Of a stretch of 64,000 nt of DNA, positions 63,934 through 64,000 are shown one piece after another. The notes under the pieces were generated by a model. It was not told the origin of the DNA. It did not search any database and saw only the letters and a program-made list of their open reading frames with translations. Position 1 is the first letter of the stretch, and the number at the start of each line of letters is the position of its first letter. Position numbers and translations under genes: made by a program. This DNA comes from Alcanivorax sp. DG881 (lineage in GTDB: Bacteria > Pseudomonadota > Gammaproteobacteria > Pseudomonadales > Alcanivoracaceae). Location of the stretch: assembly GCF_000155615.1 (NCBI RefSeq), contig NZ_DS989915.1, positions 3,401,153-3,465,152 on the forward strand. Direction: 5' to 3'.

Positions 63934-64000
63934 TTAATAGTTAATAATGAATAATTAATAACGTCGCAGACCCGGTTTTTCAGGTCTGGAAGCAAAGAGG
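63932..64000. repeat. Two-hairpin repeat element, copy 3 (cut by window end)
   Basis: The AT-rich left end (63932-63965) is almost identical to copy 2. The small hairpin uses different bases, CAGACC (63967-63972) against GGTCTG (63983-63988), and is followed by AAGCAAAGAGG, the start of the large GC-rich hairpin seen in full in copy 2. The element continues past the window. Confidence 0.65.

Overview
The window looks like a chromosomal segment of a marine hydrocarbon-degrading gammaproteobacterium, most likely Alcanivorax or a close relative. Evidence for this is a CYP153-type alkane-hydroxylase P450 with its ferredoxin and an AraC regulator, a possible PraB-like secreted protein, Pseudomonas-like NrdA with two ATP-cones, RstAB, LpxO, RimK and RhlE of gammaproteobacterial type, and many short palindromic intergenic repeats. 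This assignment is inference from gene families; no 16S or other marker is present. I see no rRNA, tRNA, CRISPR array, prophage or intact insertion sequence.

Layout. 1-5.3 kb (minus): truncated Kef-type antiporter, GH114-like secreted protein, an aldehyde dehydrogenase and a ThDP enzyme of the acetolactate synthase family. 5.6-7.6 kb: membrane-anchored amidohydrolase and a small acidic protein. 7.8-10.7 kb: AraC regulator divergent from ferredoxin-CYP153. 10.9-14.9 kb: two lipoprotein loci, one (DUF6502-like plus lipoprotein) translationally coupled and one with nine ELWxxDGT repeats. 15-19.6 kb: nrdAB with a promoter region carrying NrdR-box and DnaA-box candidates, and a decayed IS3 remnant downstream. 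20.3-26.8 kb: RstAB two-component system, glycerol kinase, two tandem membrane diguanylate cyclases. 26.9-30.2 kb: orphan ABC ATPase, argF, argD. 30.4-35.8 kb: hydantoinase B, monothiol glutaredoxin, a porin/FMN-binding/PepSY-TM cluster, 2-Cys peroxiredoxin. 36-44.4 kb: RNase T, argG, beta-propeller lipoprotein, glyoxalase I, RimK cluster, ATP sulfurylase. 44.7-53.7 kb: lipoproteins, two very small genes (a 35-aa lysine-rich peptide and a 57-aa ribbon-helix-helix protein behind operator-like palindromes), MscS channel, LpxO, two proteins of uncertain role, RhlE, MgtC. 53.8-64 kb: phosphoesterase lipoprotein, RecQ, ChrA, TetR, AidB-like acyl-CoA dehydrogenase, ParA-like ATPase and a DUF4062 protein.

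Functional themes are terminal alkane oxidation with redox and peroxide management, arginine biosynthesis (argD, argF, argG at separate loci), dNTP supply, envelope stress and lipid A modification, and c-di-GMP signalling.

The most distinctive non-coding signal is a dispersed element with AT-rich inverted ends and two internal hairpins. It occurs at 26.8 kb, 61.75 kb and 63.93 kb (the last cut by the window end), always at a gene's 3' end. Its first hairpin differs in sequence but keeps pairing in all three copies, and one copy supplies the stop codon of the ABC ATPase gene. Other candidates for follow-up are the RHH/lysine-rich mini-operon, the porin-FMN-PepSY cluster and the ParA/DUF4062 locus bounded by that repeat.
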